DNA of 64,000 nucleotides from Amorphophallus konjac (Eukaryota; Streptophyta; Magnoliopsida; Alismatales; Araceae), in contig CM040118.1 in NCBI GenBank assembly GCA_022559845.1, positions 263,027,519 through 263,091,518 on the forward strand, read 5' to 3'. Position numbers and translations under genes: made by a program. Shown here piece after piece: positions 22,421-34,026 of this stretch. The notes below the pieces were generated by a model that saw nothing but the letters and a program-made list of their open reading frames with translations, made no database searches and was not told the origin of the DNA. Numbering within the stretch: position 1 is the stretch's first letter; each line of letters starts with the position of its first letter.

Positions 22421-23153
22421 CTTTGACTTTCTTTGGGTAGATGGTGCTTGGGAACCGCATGCTCCTATCTTGACTTGAATATGCTCAGACCTTGATGCTT
22501 GGACCTTGAGAAATGCTCAGACTTGATTTGAGTGTGAACCTTTAGCAGTTTGCACTAACCTTGTCTTCATATGTGCAAGGACATTCTAGTGTTGAAGGAA
22601 GAATGTGCATCGACCTTGTATCGCATGGATGACAAGTGTGCATAGACCTTGTTATGTGCTGGCCGGAGGTTGCACCGACCTTGATCTTTATAAGTGCTCA
22701 GCCCTTGGTTCATAGGAATAGAACCTAGCACCATCCTTATTTAGCACAGGGTAAAACCGTAACTTGTGCTAGCAGAAGTTGCACCGACCACGTCTTTCTT
22801 GGTCGCTGAGTAATGGCTGCAGTGTCGACACATCTGTTGTTGGAGTCGACACTTCTCTTGTGATACTTCAGTGTGTGTATCATCTCCAACAGTTGCATTT
22901 GCCTTGACTACATGGATTTCTGTGAAACCATGATTCTGCCTTGATTCTTGTGCAGCCTAATGCCTCAATCTTTGTGCCGGTGTACGCTTGACCTTGATGC
23001 CTGTGTATTTTTCGCTATCAAATATAGGTCAAACTATATTAATGAATCATAGTTAAGCATCATTGAAACAAAATTATGTTATACACAAGCCTAACATACA
23101 TAGTCAGACATCATCAAAACAATAGAGTACACATGTCATACACATGCCCAACA

Positions 23154-23158
23154 AATAG
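23154..23158. repeat. Target site duplication of B, right copy (AATAG)
   Basis: Exact partner of 3784-3788. Confidence 0.95.
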
Positions 23159-23298
23159 GACAGGTCGAGGTAACTACTCTGGAAGCTCGACGCATCAGAA
23201 TTTTCAGAAATCTAAGTCTCCCTGGATGCATCAAGGCTACCCTTGGAATGATTCTATGCAACCTAGGTACAGGTCATTTATGAATCTAAGTCTTGTAT
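23159..23298 (+). pseudogene. gag: Broken Copia gag of element A, second part, ending at a deletion junction
   Basis: After B the gag of A resumes, with a stretch reading QNFQKSKSPWMHQGYPWND and a following PRYRSFMN. It stops near 23288, where sequence matching the inside of D's LTR (position ~57040) begins. The rest of A (remaining gag, all pol, 3' LTR) is gone. TAAGTCTT occurs at the junction and also near 57027 in D's other LTR, so short homology may have guided the deletion. Confidence 0.75.
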
Positions 23299-24169
23299 CG
23301 GACTTCATTCGCTCTCAGACCTATCACTTGAATAACTCGAATCCGAATCCGAACTACTTGCATCTCCTGGAAAGATTGGAAAAATAAGTAATGAGCATAC
23401 TTGCCCAGTAGGTATCTTCGCATCAACATGAAGGCAATATTAAAGTGATTAGCATTTTGGGCTCTAGAGAATAAAGTAAAATCAGGCGAATGCGATAAAT
23501 CACGTGAATAAATCAAAGTAACAAGACATGATCAAGTTAAAATATGATTGAGCAAGCATGATCAACAAATAATGTAATTATGGCCTTTCATGAACAAGAA
23601 GGTAATGAGAATGTACTAGCAAGTCAAGCAAGAATGTACTCTTCACTTAGTAACAAGTACTTCATGAATTTCTGTTGATATTTTCACTTCACGAGCCGTG
23701 GATAATTTCACTTATTTATAAAGAAAGTACTCACAGCGAAATGCAACGCCAGTAGCATCATACCTCATGGTTTATAATAGTATGTTTCCGACAATCAGCC
23801 GAGGGGACTAGCATAGAGCCCTTGAACACAATCAGTGCTCGAACCGCATCTTCAAGTATAAATCAAGCTACTTCCACGTATATAGCAATAAAGTTGGCCA
23901 CACATGTAATAAGTTCAATAAGTGTTCAAGACTCAATGTCAATAATAGGAATGCACCAAATATATATTTATGAGTTCAAGAAATGCATTAATAACTAAGT
24001 TATGCCTTGGAGAAAATTCGACAGCATAACGGTACATTCTTTATCTTTCAGACTTTATCTTAGATGCCTTTGAATAAGGTTACAAGTCCTAGACTATCAT
24101 TAGTCAATCTAGGATCATAGGATTATTAACCCTTGGGTCAAACCTTGGGTCAATAGCATTCAGGAAACT

Positions 24170-25050
24170 TAGCGGTCTATAACTGAGCCGCTATATTGAT
24201 ATGGCAGTCTGATATTGGGCCGCTATAGTGGGCTGAATCCAGAAAGAAATCAGTTGGACTCAGAGAACTTGGCGGTCAGATACTGGACCGTTAAGGGCCT
24301 TAGCGATCGAGTATTGAACCGTTATAGGACAAATTTCAGAAAACATCGGTAGTGCTTTCTTGACAATTTGGGCTTTAATGGTACAACCAACTCGGCGTCC
24401 TAGTGGGAATCATAGGCTCGCGGAGAATTATGGAGGTCTTGAAATATGATTTCCTAGTCCATTGGAAGGAATATCCAAAGGGGAGGTTATCAAGTTCAAG
24501 ATTATGTCCCTATAGTGTAAAAGTGTAACTAATGGTCATATACCGGAATATATGCCATATACTTATAGAAATGACTTTAAGATAAGAAGAGAATTTGTAA
24601 TAGTGATAAACCAATTAGTGAACCACGTTTATTATCACCCATGAAAGGTTTATTTAATACAAAGTATAAGTTTTGGCATGAAATTAACATAAGTTTTAAA
24701 ATAATCCCAAGTATAATAAAGAACATGCGATCACTGTCATGAATCAATAATTTAAAACTGAGAGTAATGAAATACCATTAAAATAGGTTAGAACATAGTT
24801 AACTAAGCTTACTTATGAGCTAATGGGTTGTTCTTAAATCTATCTTGGGTTGACAGAAAATAGAACATTGGTGGTCTAATATAGAGCCGTTACAGTCAGG
24901 TTGGCAGTTTATCGTAAGGCCGCCAGAGGGACTTTAACGGTCTATTTCTGGTCCGCCAGAAATTTCATAAAAATCATGTTTACAGAGTGTCTAGCGGTTT
25001 ATCGTAGGGCCGCTACACAAGGTTTGCAGTCAAAGACTAGTCCGCTAGAG
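24170..25050 (-). repeat. Array of ~25-bp palindromic units, left LTR of D
   Basis: Nine units of the type TAGCGGTC, 8-9 spacer bases, GGCCGCTA are seen at about 24170, 24203, 24271, 24301, 24870, 24902, 24935, 24992 and 25023, in two clusters. Two more lie beyond E at 41162-41221. Arms vary (GGCAGTC, AACGGTC, GACCGTTA) but each unit keeps partial self-complementarity. The right LTR has the same set (57888-58772, 59686-59747). Confidence 0.8.
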
Positions 25051-25137
25051 AACGTCTGACAGTAAAATTAAAATAAGAAGAACTATGTCTAAAACACATC
25101 ATGTCTAGAAATCAACATGTATTGTCACGCCCCGAGC

Positions 25138-25142
25138 GCGGA
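25138..25142. repeat. Probable target site duplication of E (TGTAT / TCTAT)
   Basis: TGTAT precedes E, TCTAT follows it at 40313-40317, one mismatch. The intact right LTR of D has TGGAT at this place. The imperfect match is accepted because both E termini align with LTR ends of its relatives. Confidence 0.65.
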
Positions 25143-27004
25143 AGGAACCCGGGGAGAATGTGACGAGTTTATATCAATCATGTCAATCAGAGCAAGTAGA
25201 ATTTCGACATCATAACAGAGTGCGCAATAAGATAAGAATTTAAAAATAACTAAGTACTGATATCATTGATAACAACTAATCCATTAAACAAAGTCACATA
25301 CTCCAAGACTTAACATTACTAATCAAGCCCATAAGCCTTAAATGTTCCAACTCTTGAAATAACATAAGTTATAACGACAAGACTCCAAGAATAAACTCAG
25401 GACGACTCGACACGATAAGGTGTAGTAGCATGATGCTTGCAGATTCTACGCTCGTCACTCTTGCTCCTGCCCATCCGAGTCCGAGTCAGGGTCCGTATTA
25501 CCTGAAAGGTTTGGGGAAAAGAACTTGATGAGCGAACGCTCAGTAGGAATTATATCTCAAGAACTAGTAATTTGGTTTAAGTAATTACCTCTTCCAAATG
25601 AAAATGCAAGTCTAGCATGTCAATCATGTAAAATAGAACGATATGGAATTGAACATGATAACGAGAGGAAATAACATGTACTGTTGATCCAAGATAGGGA
25701 ATTTCAAGTATTCAAGATTTCAAGTATTTGAACGAGTACCAAGTATATCAATAAAGTTTTTTCATGTCATGAGGTAATGGCTATTAACAAGCAAGTACTT
25801 TGCCCATTCCGGGCCACGCAAGTCGTGTCAAGTCAATCAAGTCAACCACGTGAGAGAGAGAGGGATAGTGGGGTGTCGTAGATTCAAGCAAGTACTTCGG
25901 TGTAATGCCACACCATGATCAATATAACTCCCATGGGCACAAGTACTTTCGGGTGCTCCTCCCAGGACCAGATCGGGCCCTATATTCACGGACATTGTTA
26001 CATGTAATATCTAGACAACCACTTTAGTGATAGCCAAGGAATTCCAAGAACAAACTCATGTAGGATATCAAGGTAGATTCGTGGATAATTTCCACAGAAT
26101 TCAAGGAAGAACATTAGATAGACAGTGTCAAAACTAACGAGAACCATAACATGTCGATAACCTGGGCAGAATTGGTACCTTAACGAGGTAGCCGTGATAA
26201 CTTGAGTGGATGACTAGACCTGTCACCAATCAAGGGACATGAATCAAGCTGAGAGATTGACAACATCTATAAGGGACTCAATCCAAGACACCGCCTAGTG
26301 GAATATCATCATTCCACCGGCTAGGATTATTCTCTCATGGACCAAGATGGCACCATGAGAGGGCCGATTTACCACAAGACGTGGCAATCAAAGGCACAAG
26401 GTGTTTAAGGTACAACTAGCTCAGTCGGCCTTGAGGGAATTCAAGGCTACGAGGAGACTTACGGAGGTCCCAATGACTAACTTGCCAGTCCAAAGGAACG
26501 GAATGTCCAATGGAGGGCTTGTATGTCACCGAGAGTTGAGGTGTATACGTGAACCAATCGTGAAACAGGGACTCCATCTACGGTCTTGAGATGAGAGTGC
26601 CAGAAGACCCGCGGTATGGGTCAAAATCGGGAGAAAACGGTGAGAACATGAATGCGTTAATTATAGAATTCATGTCCATCCAATTCTATAATTAACTATA
26701 ATTAAATAAACTTATATTAATTAATGCCCACGAGTGACGTCATTTGTTAATTAGCGTCCACATAGAGAGACGTTAATTTTATAATTTTTAACTTAATTTA
26801 TTTAACAAGAATTCACGTCAATATCTATTTAATTGAATAATTTCAAAAATATACATTCAAAGAGACATTAATTTATAAAAAATAATTTAGAAAAATAGAA
26901 TATATGATAATTAGGAGAAAAATTCAAGGATTCCAAAAATATATTTTTTTATAATTTTTTGTAACATATTTTAATAGATATCAGTTTTTAAAGATATTGT
27001 TACA

Positions 27005-27005
<1 letters not shown>

Positions 27006-27079
<74 letters not shown>
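27006..27079. repeat. (AT)n microsatellite
   Basis: About 37 AT dinucleotides in the first copy of the E duplication; the second copy has only about 8 at 38678-38693. Confidence 0.95.
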
Positions 27080-27080
<1 letters not shown>

Positions 27081-27108
27081 AGGACATGTGTTACGTCGTC
27101 AAAAGATT

Positions 27109-27132
27109 TGACGACAATTCTTATTGTCGTCA
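27109..27132. repeat. Perfect 10-bp inverted repeat in LTR E
   Basis: Arms TGACGACAAT and ATTGTCGTCA, loop TCTT. It is conserved in the second copy (38725-38748). Nearby GACGTCA and ACGTC motifs (26740-26780, 27092-27100) suggest a small family of CG-containing palindromes like those of G. Confidence 0.8.
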
Positions 27133-27756
27133 TTTCTTTACAAATTGTCTCAACTTTAGTCCTCTCGTTTCTCGACGTAACTACGTCGGAATCGAGCCTA
27201 TGATATACCGAAATGACGGGCTCAAAAAACTCTACTTAACCGGATGTTCAAAATAATTTTTCGTTGAGAGATGGGAGATCTTGAGATAGGGGGCACGAAA
27301 AATGGTGCAACCACACTCACTACCTCGGTCTCCATCCCACTAGTACGTCCATAAATTTTCATAGCCAAAGGAGACTCTGATACCCACGTACAAGTTATTA
27401 AGGCGAAAACTCCATAACTAACTTCTATAGTATTAAACCAAAACACGAAAGAAATCATGTAGTAAAAATCATGCAGATATATCATGTGAGGTTTAATCTA
27501 ATTATAATCTTTGGCATTAAGAGAGAACACCTACAATGATGAATTAAATTTTTTGTTTGGGCTACGAAACTTGAGAAGACCTACCATAAGTGGAGATTTC
27601 TGTGATGAACTGTAAAGAAGACTTGCTGGAACGATACTATGTTCGAAATAGAGTATGAGATGACCGCCTCCTTGTGCAATAGGAGGAAGACGAAGGGAAG
27701 AAGACTCCCTTCCCTGGTGGCTTTACGCACGGCCCTCAGTTCTCTGCAAGTGATGA

Positions 27757-27761
27757 AGCAG
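27757..27761. repeat. Target site duplication of F, left copy (AGCAG)
   Basis: AGCAG here and at 37757-37761. The second copy of E's duplication shows the undisturbed site near 39371. Confidence 0.95.
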
Positions 27762-30061
27762 TGATGCGGGACGGACACGGGACACGACACTATTAGGTGC
27801 CACCCTCGGACTCTAGATGAAGACGCGACCAGCAGCACACACCAGGGAGACACTAAGCCCGACACTACGAGCTCCTAGTGGCAAAACGTCGCTAACAGAA
27901 GTGGAAGCTCATTCGTCGTCCCAAGCGAGGGAAAGCGCAGACCGTGCGCGGTTAAGGAACCGGCGGAGGTCAAGGGTAGTCCGACTCAACTTCTGGACTC
28001 GGATCGAGTCACGGGACGGGTCACTCTCACTCTCACAGCGGTGAAATGGACACACGGGCTAGTACCGACACTCTCGGCAGCGGCCTAAGACCGTATACTA
28101 GCTAAGCAATGTAACGCCAAGAAGTTCGGACTATTACCTCCACGCACCCGGCGTGGTGAAGACAACCCCGGCCAATCACGGACCCCCGGTTAACACGATT
28201 TTACAGCAGTACAATAATTTGACCCACTCCACGCAGGGAGGTAAAAAGTCACATGTGGGGCCCGGGAATCACGCAAATTGGGTTGACGGGCAGCATCTTG
28301 ATGTCGCCCGGCGGTGCCGAACTCCGCGTTTTCGTGCTTTCCGAACGGCGGGTTCTGCGGGCCCGTGGGGCCCACGGATGGCGCTGTCCTCCGGATCTAC
28401 GGGGGTGGGACCCACTATGATGGGGACCCCTGGTGGCGTGTCTCCACGGATGGCGGTCGGCCGGGAACACCGATCGGGGGTCGATCGGTCCCGATCTCCA
28501 AGCTTTGAAGTTGCTGTCCACGAGCTGAGGTTGCTATTTTAGCAGCGCACGCTCCGGCGAAAACGGCCGCTGCGATCAGCCCCGTCGTCGGAATGCGATG
28601 AAACCAGCGCCGTTGGAAAGAGGATTCAAAATCCTTCAACCTAGGGCTAGTGGAATCTTCTGAACCTCTCTGGACCTGGGCTTTAACTATTTTTCAATCC
28701 TCTGTTGCACAGCTCCCGAAATATCAGATCAGCATATTAGTTTCCTGTAAATGGCCTTTGACCGCCTGCTTGCCGTTGGAATCAGGCTTTGCACTCTTCT
28801 TCAAAGTTGTAGGGAATCAAACCACGAAACTGGGACAATTTTTGGAATTGGATTTGGAGGTGGTGGCGATTTGATATGATTTTTGGAGTGACTGGTGGTC
28901 GGATCTGGGAACAGGTGGACAGAACTGTAGATGGGACTGAGAACGATTTTTAGAAAATATGAAATGGGCGAACCAGAAGTTTAGAAACATTGTGGATGAA
29001 GGGGTGGATGGAAGGAAACTCCAGTAAAATTTATGGGACTAACAGAAATCAAAAGACGGACCTAAGACATGAAACAAAGGGCGGATATGAATCTGGACAG
29101 AACTCTGGCAGAACTGAAATGGAAGGGTGGACGAAAATCAAAAATTATGAAACGGGATCTGAATGACAAACCAAAATTTATGGGATATCCTTGACACCTC
29201 TGGAACCTCCAGTAAAATTCCCAGATCTATCTGAGCTCGTGGCTGAGACACAAATTTCGTGGAAGTTGGTGTGGTACTGCGCGGGCAGAACTCCGATGAA
29301 GACGATGGCGGTGCGGTGGCGGCTCGTGGCGGCGGCGGCAATCGTCGGAACTGATAAATGAGACTTCACACCTCAGAATGGAAGCCTTCACAGCATCCAA
29401 GGGGGAGAGGGAGGGGAGAAGAGGGGGGCGCACCAGCCCTTTACTCTTGAATTTGTGTGAATCAAATGGCATTAATTCAAGTAAAATGGAAAATACAAGT
29501 TTAAATACCTTACATCTCACATCCATCCACAACCATTGGATCTAGGGGATAGGAATGAAGGGCTGGGATGGCATGTGACACACACACACAAAATAATAAA
29601 AAACTAAGGGGAGGGGGGGGCGGCCCTTGGACTAGATGTAGAATGTGGACTTGGTAGGTGGGGGTAGGTGGCCTCCTTGGACTTTTCAAGTCCATTGTCC
29701 CCCATGTGTCATTTTACCAGTCAAACTTCTAGATGCCTCCATTTGGCATGTTGACTGACCCCACGTGGGACCCTAGGCTGAGGTGGCCCAATGGGATGGG
29801 GCCTGAGGGGCCCGTGGGGCCCACGGGGTCTGAATTACACATAAGCCCCTATTACAATCAAAATGGCAAACCGAATACAATTAAATAAACGCAAATTACA
29901 CACACATAAGGGCTAACTAAATATGATAAATGGGGACTCAGGGTGGTGTCTCCAGGCTGTCTCCGAGCCAAATAGATGCTGAGGTGGCTCGAGTCGTGCT
30001 CCGTGTGCAGTACCGGTGGCTCGGCGTATCGTGCCGATCAACTGCTCGGGTGTCCGCACCA
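27762..30061 (-). repeat. LTR of F, left copy (3' LTR)
   Basis: TGATGCGGG to GTCCGCACCA, 2300 bp, rather GC-rich. Its last 124 bp on the plus strand (29938-30061) encode the C-terminus of pol on the minus strand. Palindromes CCGTGGG-G-CCCACGG (28363-28377) and CCCGTGGG-G-CCCACGGG (29811-29827) are visible. Short frames near 28150-28640 are on noncoding LTR DNA and are not called. Confidence 0.95.
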
Positions 30062-33000
30062 ATTCTCCCCGGGTAGGAGAAACTCGACCCTATCGAGTAA
30101 GGGTCTGCATCGCTCCTATATCGCTCCAAAAGGTCTGGATCAATCCGCTGCAACTCGCCATGTGTGATCCATGTGTCCTCAGTAGCGGGCCGTCCTCTCC
30201 ATCGCACTAGGTAGCGCGGGTAAGATCCACTCCTGGTAATTGTCACTTGCTCGTCTAGTATACGATCTATATGCTCACGCTGCCGTGAAAAAGGGGCTGG
30301 AGGTGGAAGTGGACACTCAGGTGTGGGATCACTCTCAAGGGGAGGAGATGGCTTAAAAGGCTCACTAGGGATCACCGCTGGGTCCCTATATGCAACAAGA
30401 TCCGATACATTGAAGGTAGAGCTTATACCATTTTCCTCGGGCAAGTCCACAACGTACGAATTGGATCCAACGCGTTTCAACACTCTGAATGGACCGGCTC
30501 CGCGAGCTTGCAACTTCTTAACGGTTCCAGAGGGAAACCGTTCAAGTCTTACCCTGATCATGACGTATTCGCCCTTGTGGAACTCTCGGTGGTGTCGGTG
30601 GGCATCAGCTAACTCCTTGTACCGTGCATTGTTGGCCTCAATGTGACGACGGATGTCGTCATGCAATCTCCTAACGTGCCTAGCAAACGACTCGGCCGAC
30701 TCCGACACTCTAGCATGGATAGGCATGGGGACAAGGTCAACGGGTTTCCTAGGCCTACAACCTGTGACAATCTCAAATGGACTCATGCTGGTAGACCTAT
30801 TCACCGAATCATTGTATGCAAACTCAGCCATAGGTAAAATGAGATCCCAATCCCCAATGCGGTCCTTAACTAGACACCTCAAAAGATCTCCCAGACTCCT
30901 ATTGACCACCTCGGTCTGACCGTCTGTCTGGGGATGATATGCAGTGGAAAACTTGAGGTGAGTACCCATCATATGCCATAGTGTCTTCCAAAAGTAGGAA
31001 GTGAATCTAACATCACGGTCAGACACTATAGTGCGAGGTAACCCGAACTTGCACACCACATGAGTAAGGAATAGGCGGGCTACCCTAGAAGCATCCGAAG
31101 TCTTCGAGCAAGGGATAAAGAGGGCCATCTTCGAGAAACGGTCAACCACCACATAGACCGAATCATGCTTCCTGGAGGTACGTGGCAATCCCAAAACAAA
31201 ATCCATGCTAACATCCTGCCACGGGGCATCAGGCACGGGAAGAGGCGTATAAAGGCCCGAGCTTTGCTTCTTCATCTTGGCCGTAGCACATGTACGGCAT
31301 TGAGCCACGATGTTAGCAACATCGCGCTTCAAGCTCGGGCAATAAAATCGATGCTCCACTGCCTCAATAGTCTTGTTCCGACCAAAGTGGCCGGCTAGAC
31401 CTCCCGCATGTAATTCCCACACTAAGAAATCTCGAACCGAAGTTCGGGGAACACATAGCCTGCTACCTCGAAAGAGGTAACCCTCCTGAAGCACATACTC
31501 ATCAAGGTCTCTCGAGGGTCCGGCCTGGAGGGTGGTAAAAATCTGACCGAAGTCAGGACAATCAACATAGGCCTCCTTCATCTTCTCTAACCCTATGACC
31601 TCGACACTCATGGTAGTAAACAAACATGCTCGCCGACTCAAGGCATCAGCCACCTTGTTCTCCACTCCAGCCTTATGTTTAAGCACAAAGGTGAACTGCT
31701 GGAGATACTCGACCCAACGACTGTGACGCGAGTTAAGCTTCTTTTGGGAATGGAGGTACCTCAATGCTTCATGATCGGAGTATAGGACAAACTCCTGATG
31801 TAAAAGATAGTGCCTCCAATGCCTAAGAGCCTGAACAACTGCGTAGAATTCTTTATCATATGTGGAATATCGCAGCTTCGCGTCATTTAGCTTCTCGCTG
31901 AAATATGCGATCGGGTGGGACTCCTGACTCAAAACTCCTCCAATTCCCACGCCCGACGCATCACAAGAGACCTCAAACACCTTCGAGAAATCAGGCAGTC
32001 GAAGGATAGGTGTCTGGGTCATGCGCTCCTTAATGTCCTTGAAGGCGATAGATGCGGCCTTCGTCCATACAAATGTGCCCTTACGGATGCAATCCGTGAT
32101 CGGGGCAGTGACGGAGCTAAATCCGCGGATGAAGCGATGGTAGAACGTCGCAAGACCATGAAAGCTGCGGACATCATGAACGGTACGGGGTTCCGGCCAC
32201 TCAACAATGGCCCGGACCTTCTCCGGATCGGCGGAGACCCCAGTACTAGACACAATGAAACCCAAGAAGGTAAGCTGAGGTGTCATAAAGGCACACTTCT
32301 GTGGGTTCGTAAATAACTGCTCTCGCCGAAGAAGTAGACAGACCTGCCGAAGGTGGTCTAAGTGGTCTCCTGTGGTGCGGCTATAGATAAGGATATCATC
32401 AAAATACACCACTACAAAGACTCCAATGAAAGGTCGAAGGACCTGAGTCATGAGCCGCATGAAAGTGCTAGGGGCATTGGTCAACCCAAAAGGCATGACC
32501 AACCACTTATATAGACCGTCCTTGGTCTTAAATGCGGTCTTCCACTCATCACCTGGCCTAATCCTCACCTGATGGTAGCCACTCTTAAGATCGATCTTCG
32601 AAAAGATAGTGGCACCTGCCATCATGTCTAGCATGTCATCCAGGCGGGGAATAGGGAACCTGTACTTCACGGTGATCTTGTTGATTGCGCGACTATCAAT
32701 ACACATTCTCCATGTGCCATCCTTCTTCGGGGCGAGTAAAGCAGGTACATCACATGGACTCATGCTGTCCCGGACAGATCCTCTCTGCACAAGCTCATCG
32801 ACCTGCCGTTTAAGCTCGGCATGCTCCGTGGGGCTCATTCGATAATGAGGAAGGTTGGGCAAAGAAGAGCCCGGAACAAGGTCGATGGCATGCTGAATAT
32901 CCCACATGGGTGGGAGTCCCTCGGGAAGCTCATCGGGAAAAATATCAGCAAACTCCTGCATAATAGGAACAACCTCGGGTGGGAGCTCACCCTCGGAGTC

Positions 33001-34026
33001 CCGCTCCACCTCTCGGACCGTAATAGCAAACACCGGACAGCCCTGACTAAGCTCCTGCTCCATTTCCCGGGAGCTAATCATCATCAATCTCCTCGTCGAG
33101 GGCTCTCCTGGGCCAGAGGTAACGGTCATAGTTCGAGCTGGGGATGGGGTACTAGGCTCGGGTACGGAAGGTTTTGGAGTACTAGGGCCAGTAGGACCCC
33201 TGACTGATGGGCTCCTGGGCCGAACGGGGTGGAGGGTGACCTGCTGGCCATCGTGGTCGAAGGTACAGGTGTTCGACCGACCATGGAGTGTGGCATCTCG
33301 GTCGAATAACCACGGACTACCAAGAATGATACTTCCCACTTCCATGGGGAGAACATCACACCAGATCTCGTCACGGTAGGAGTGGAGCTGCAGCGGGACC
33401 AAGCACCGCAGCCTGACCGAAATGGAAGTGGTATCCACCCATGATACCTGATAGGGACAAGGATGGTCTACGGGTGTGAGATCAAGACGAGCGACAGCGT
33501 TCGTGGAGATTGCATTGATACAACTCCCGCTATCGATGACCACCTTGCAAATTTGCTTTCCCAGCCTATAGAATACCTGAAGGATAGTGGTCCGACGCCA
33601 GTCATCACTGGCCTGTGGCTGGGTGAGGATACATCTGACGACCCCCACGTGGGTATCGCCCGATTGCTGGACATCCTGGGCCTCACCTCCCATCTCATAG
33701 TACTCGTCAGCTAACTCTTCATCTGCCTCATAGCTGACTAACTCGAGGCCCGTAGGGGTGGTATCCTCGGCCTGTGTGTCCCCAATGTGAAGAGATGGGC
33801 GGGTGGGACACTGGTTGGCGAAATGGCCAAACCCATTGCAGCGATAACACTGCTGCCGTGATCCACTAGGCTCCCCAATCATAGGTCCTTTACATTTATC
33901 CTCCCGACGGATAGGAGGCGTAGGCAACAAAGGACGTGCAGGAGGTGCGGGTGCCGGTGGATGAGCTATGGTGGGGCTGTAAGATGCTGGGGACGAGTAA
34001 GGTCCCTCGGGGGTGGAGGACGAGGC
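29938..34026 (-). CDS. pol: Pol polyprotein of F: zinc knuckle, protease, RT, RNase H, integrase, chromodomain
   Basis: Open from a stop at 34027-34029 to 29938. Counting from the TTG at 33930 (1330 residues; first start unclear): CCHC knuckle 28-41, protease DSGS 133-136, reverse transcriptase ~340-560 with YFDD at 509-512, RNase H with D657, E694 and D719, integrase zinc site H841, H848, C878, C881 and catalytic D910, D971, E1007, GPF motif 1146-1148, chromodomain ~1221-1270. All expected catalytic residues are present. The protein would copy the element RNA and insert the DNA; chromodomains direct chromoviruses to marked chromatin. It lies in the -1 frame relative to gag with a 61-bp overlap. 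The last 41 codons are in the LTR. Upstream residues look like a Gag proline-rich linker, so gag-pol was probably one frame. Confidence 0.92.
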   Translation of the reverse strand, partial: ASSSTPEGPYSSPASYSPTIAHPPAPAPPARPLLPTPPIRREDKCKGPMIGEPSGSRQQCYRCNGFGHFANQCPTRPSLHIGDTQAEDTTPTGLELVSYEADEELADEYYEMGGEAQDVQQSGDTHVGVVRCILTQPQASDDWRRTTILQVFYRLGKQICKVVIDSGSCINAISTNAVARLDLTPVDHPCPYQVSWVDTTSISVRLRCLVPLQLHSYRDEIWCDVLPMEVGSIILGSPWLFDRDATLHGRSNTCTFDHDGQQVTLHPVRPRSPSVRGPTGPSTPKPSVPEPSTPSPARTMTVTSGPGEPSTRRLMMISSREMEQELSQGCPVFAITVREVERDSEGELPPEVVPIMQEFADIFPDELPEGLPPMWDIQHAIDLVPGSSLPNLPHYRMSPTEHAELKRQVDELVQRGSVRDSMSPCDVPALLAPKKDGTWRMCIDSRAINKITVKYRFPIPRLDDMLDMMAGATIFSKIDLKSGYHQVRIRPGDEWKTAFKTKDGLYKWLVMPFGLTNAPSTFMRLMTQVLRPFIGVFVVVYFDDILIYSRTTGDHLDHLRQVCLLLRREQLFTNPQKCAFMTPQLTFLGFIVSSTGVSADPEKVRAIVEWPEPRTVHDVRSFHGLATFYHRFIRGFSSVTAPITDCIRKGTFVWTKAASIAFKDIKERMTQTPILRLPDFSKVFEVSCDASGVGIGGVLSQESHPIAYFSEKLNDAKLRYSTYDKEFYAVVQALRHWRHYLLHQEFVLYSDHEALRYLHSQKKLNSRHSRWVEYLQQFTFVLKHKAGVENKVADALSRRACLFTTMSVEVIGLEKMKEAYVDCPDFGQIFTTLQAGPSRDLDEYVLQEGYLFRGSRLCVPRTSVRDFLVWELHAGGLAGHFGRNKTIEAVEHRFYCPSLKRDVANIVAQCRTCATAKMKKQSSGLYTPLPVPDAPWQDVSMDFVLGLPRTSRKHDSVYVVVDRFSKMALFIPCSKTSDASRVARLFLTHVVCKFGLPRTIVSDRDVRFTSYFWKTLWHMMGTHLKFSTAYHPQTDGQTEVVNRSLGDLLRCLVKDRIGDWDLILPMAEFAYNDSVNRSTSMSPFEIVTGCRPRKPVDLVPMPIHARVSESAESFARHVRRLHDDIRRHIEANNARYKELADAHRHHREFHKGEYVMIRVRLERFPSGTVKKLQARGAGPFRVLKRVGSNSYVVDLPEENGISSTFNVSDLVAYRDPAVIPSEPFKPSPPLESDPTPECPLPPPAPFSRQREHIDRILDEQVTITRSGSYPRYLVRWRGRPATEDTWITHGELQRIDPDLLERYRSDADPYSIGSSFSYPGRIGADTRAVDRHDTPSHRYCTRSTTRATSASIWLGDSLETPP
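30062..30070 (-). other. Polypurine tract of F (short)
   Basis: GGGGAGAAT on the minus strand directly before the 3' LTR, inside the pol coding sequence. Confidence 0.6.

Larger units (their letters stand above)
3789..23153 (-). mobile_element. Element B: gag-only (TR-GAG-like) Copia retrotransposon
   Basis: It has two ~3.15-kb LTRs starting TGTT and ending CCCAACA, a primer site at 12391-12402, a polypurine tract at 6941-6955, and an exact target duplication. The 5.46-kb internal part encodes Copia Gag only; I see no protease, integrase, reverse transcriptase or RNase H on either strand. The gag frame ends at GPKQAWVPK, which in complete Copia elements lies at the gag/pol boundary, and is followed by ~3.3 kb of noncoding DNA. 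Such gag-only elements with terminal repeats are known as TR-GAG and must borrow pol from an autonomous relative. Its right LTR is split by C. Confidence 0.9.
12405..23153 (-). repeat. LTR of element B, right copy (5' LTR), split by element C
   Basis: The LTR is 12405-13958 plus 21557-23153 (about 3.15 kb), beginning TGTTTGG and ending CCCAACA. Element C and one copy of its target duplication account for the 7.6 kb between. The joined ends read exactly like left-LTR positions around 5331-5345, so C removed nothing. Contents match the left LTR. Confidence 0.93.
23299..25142 (-). repeat. Left LTR of D, outer part (truncated)
   Basis: It matches 57038 to about 58840 of the right LTR closely. 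The terminal ~280 bp present at 56757-57037 is missing. The LTR continues at 40313 after E. It contains a long inverted-repeat array and no gene. Confidence 0.92.

Noticed and set aside
28150..28640. Open frames of 60-130 codons in LTR F (also at 35846-36332)
   Set aside because: Present in both LTRs because the LTRs are copies. They overlap on both strands in GC-rich DNA and have no recognised domain.
34006..34026. Programmed -1 frameshift signal between gag and pol of F
   Set aside because: No canonical slippery heptamer is visible (five C in element sense, not six), and the linker reads sensibly as one frame, so a one-base loss is more likely. Not excluded.
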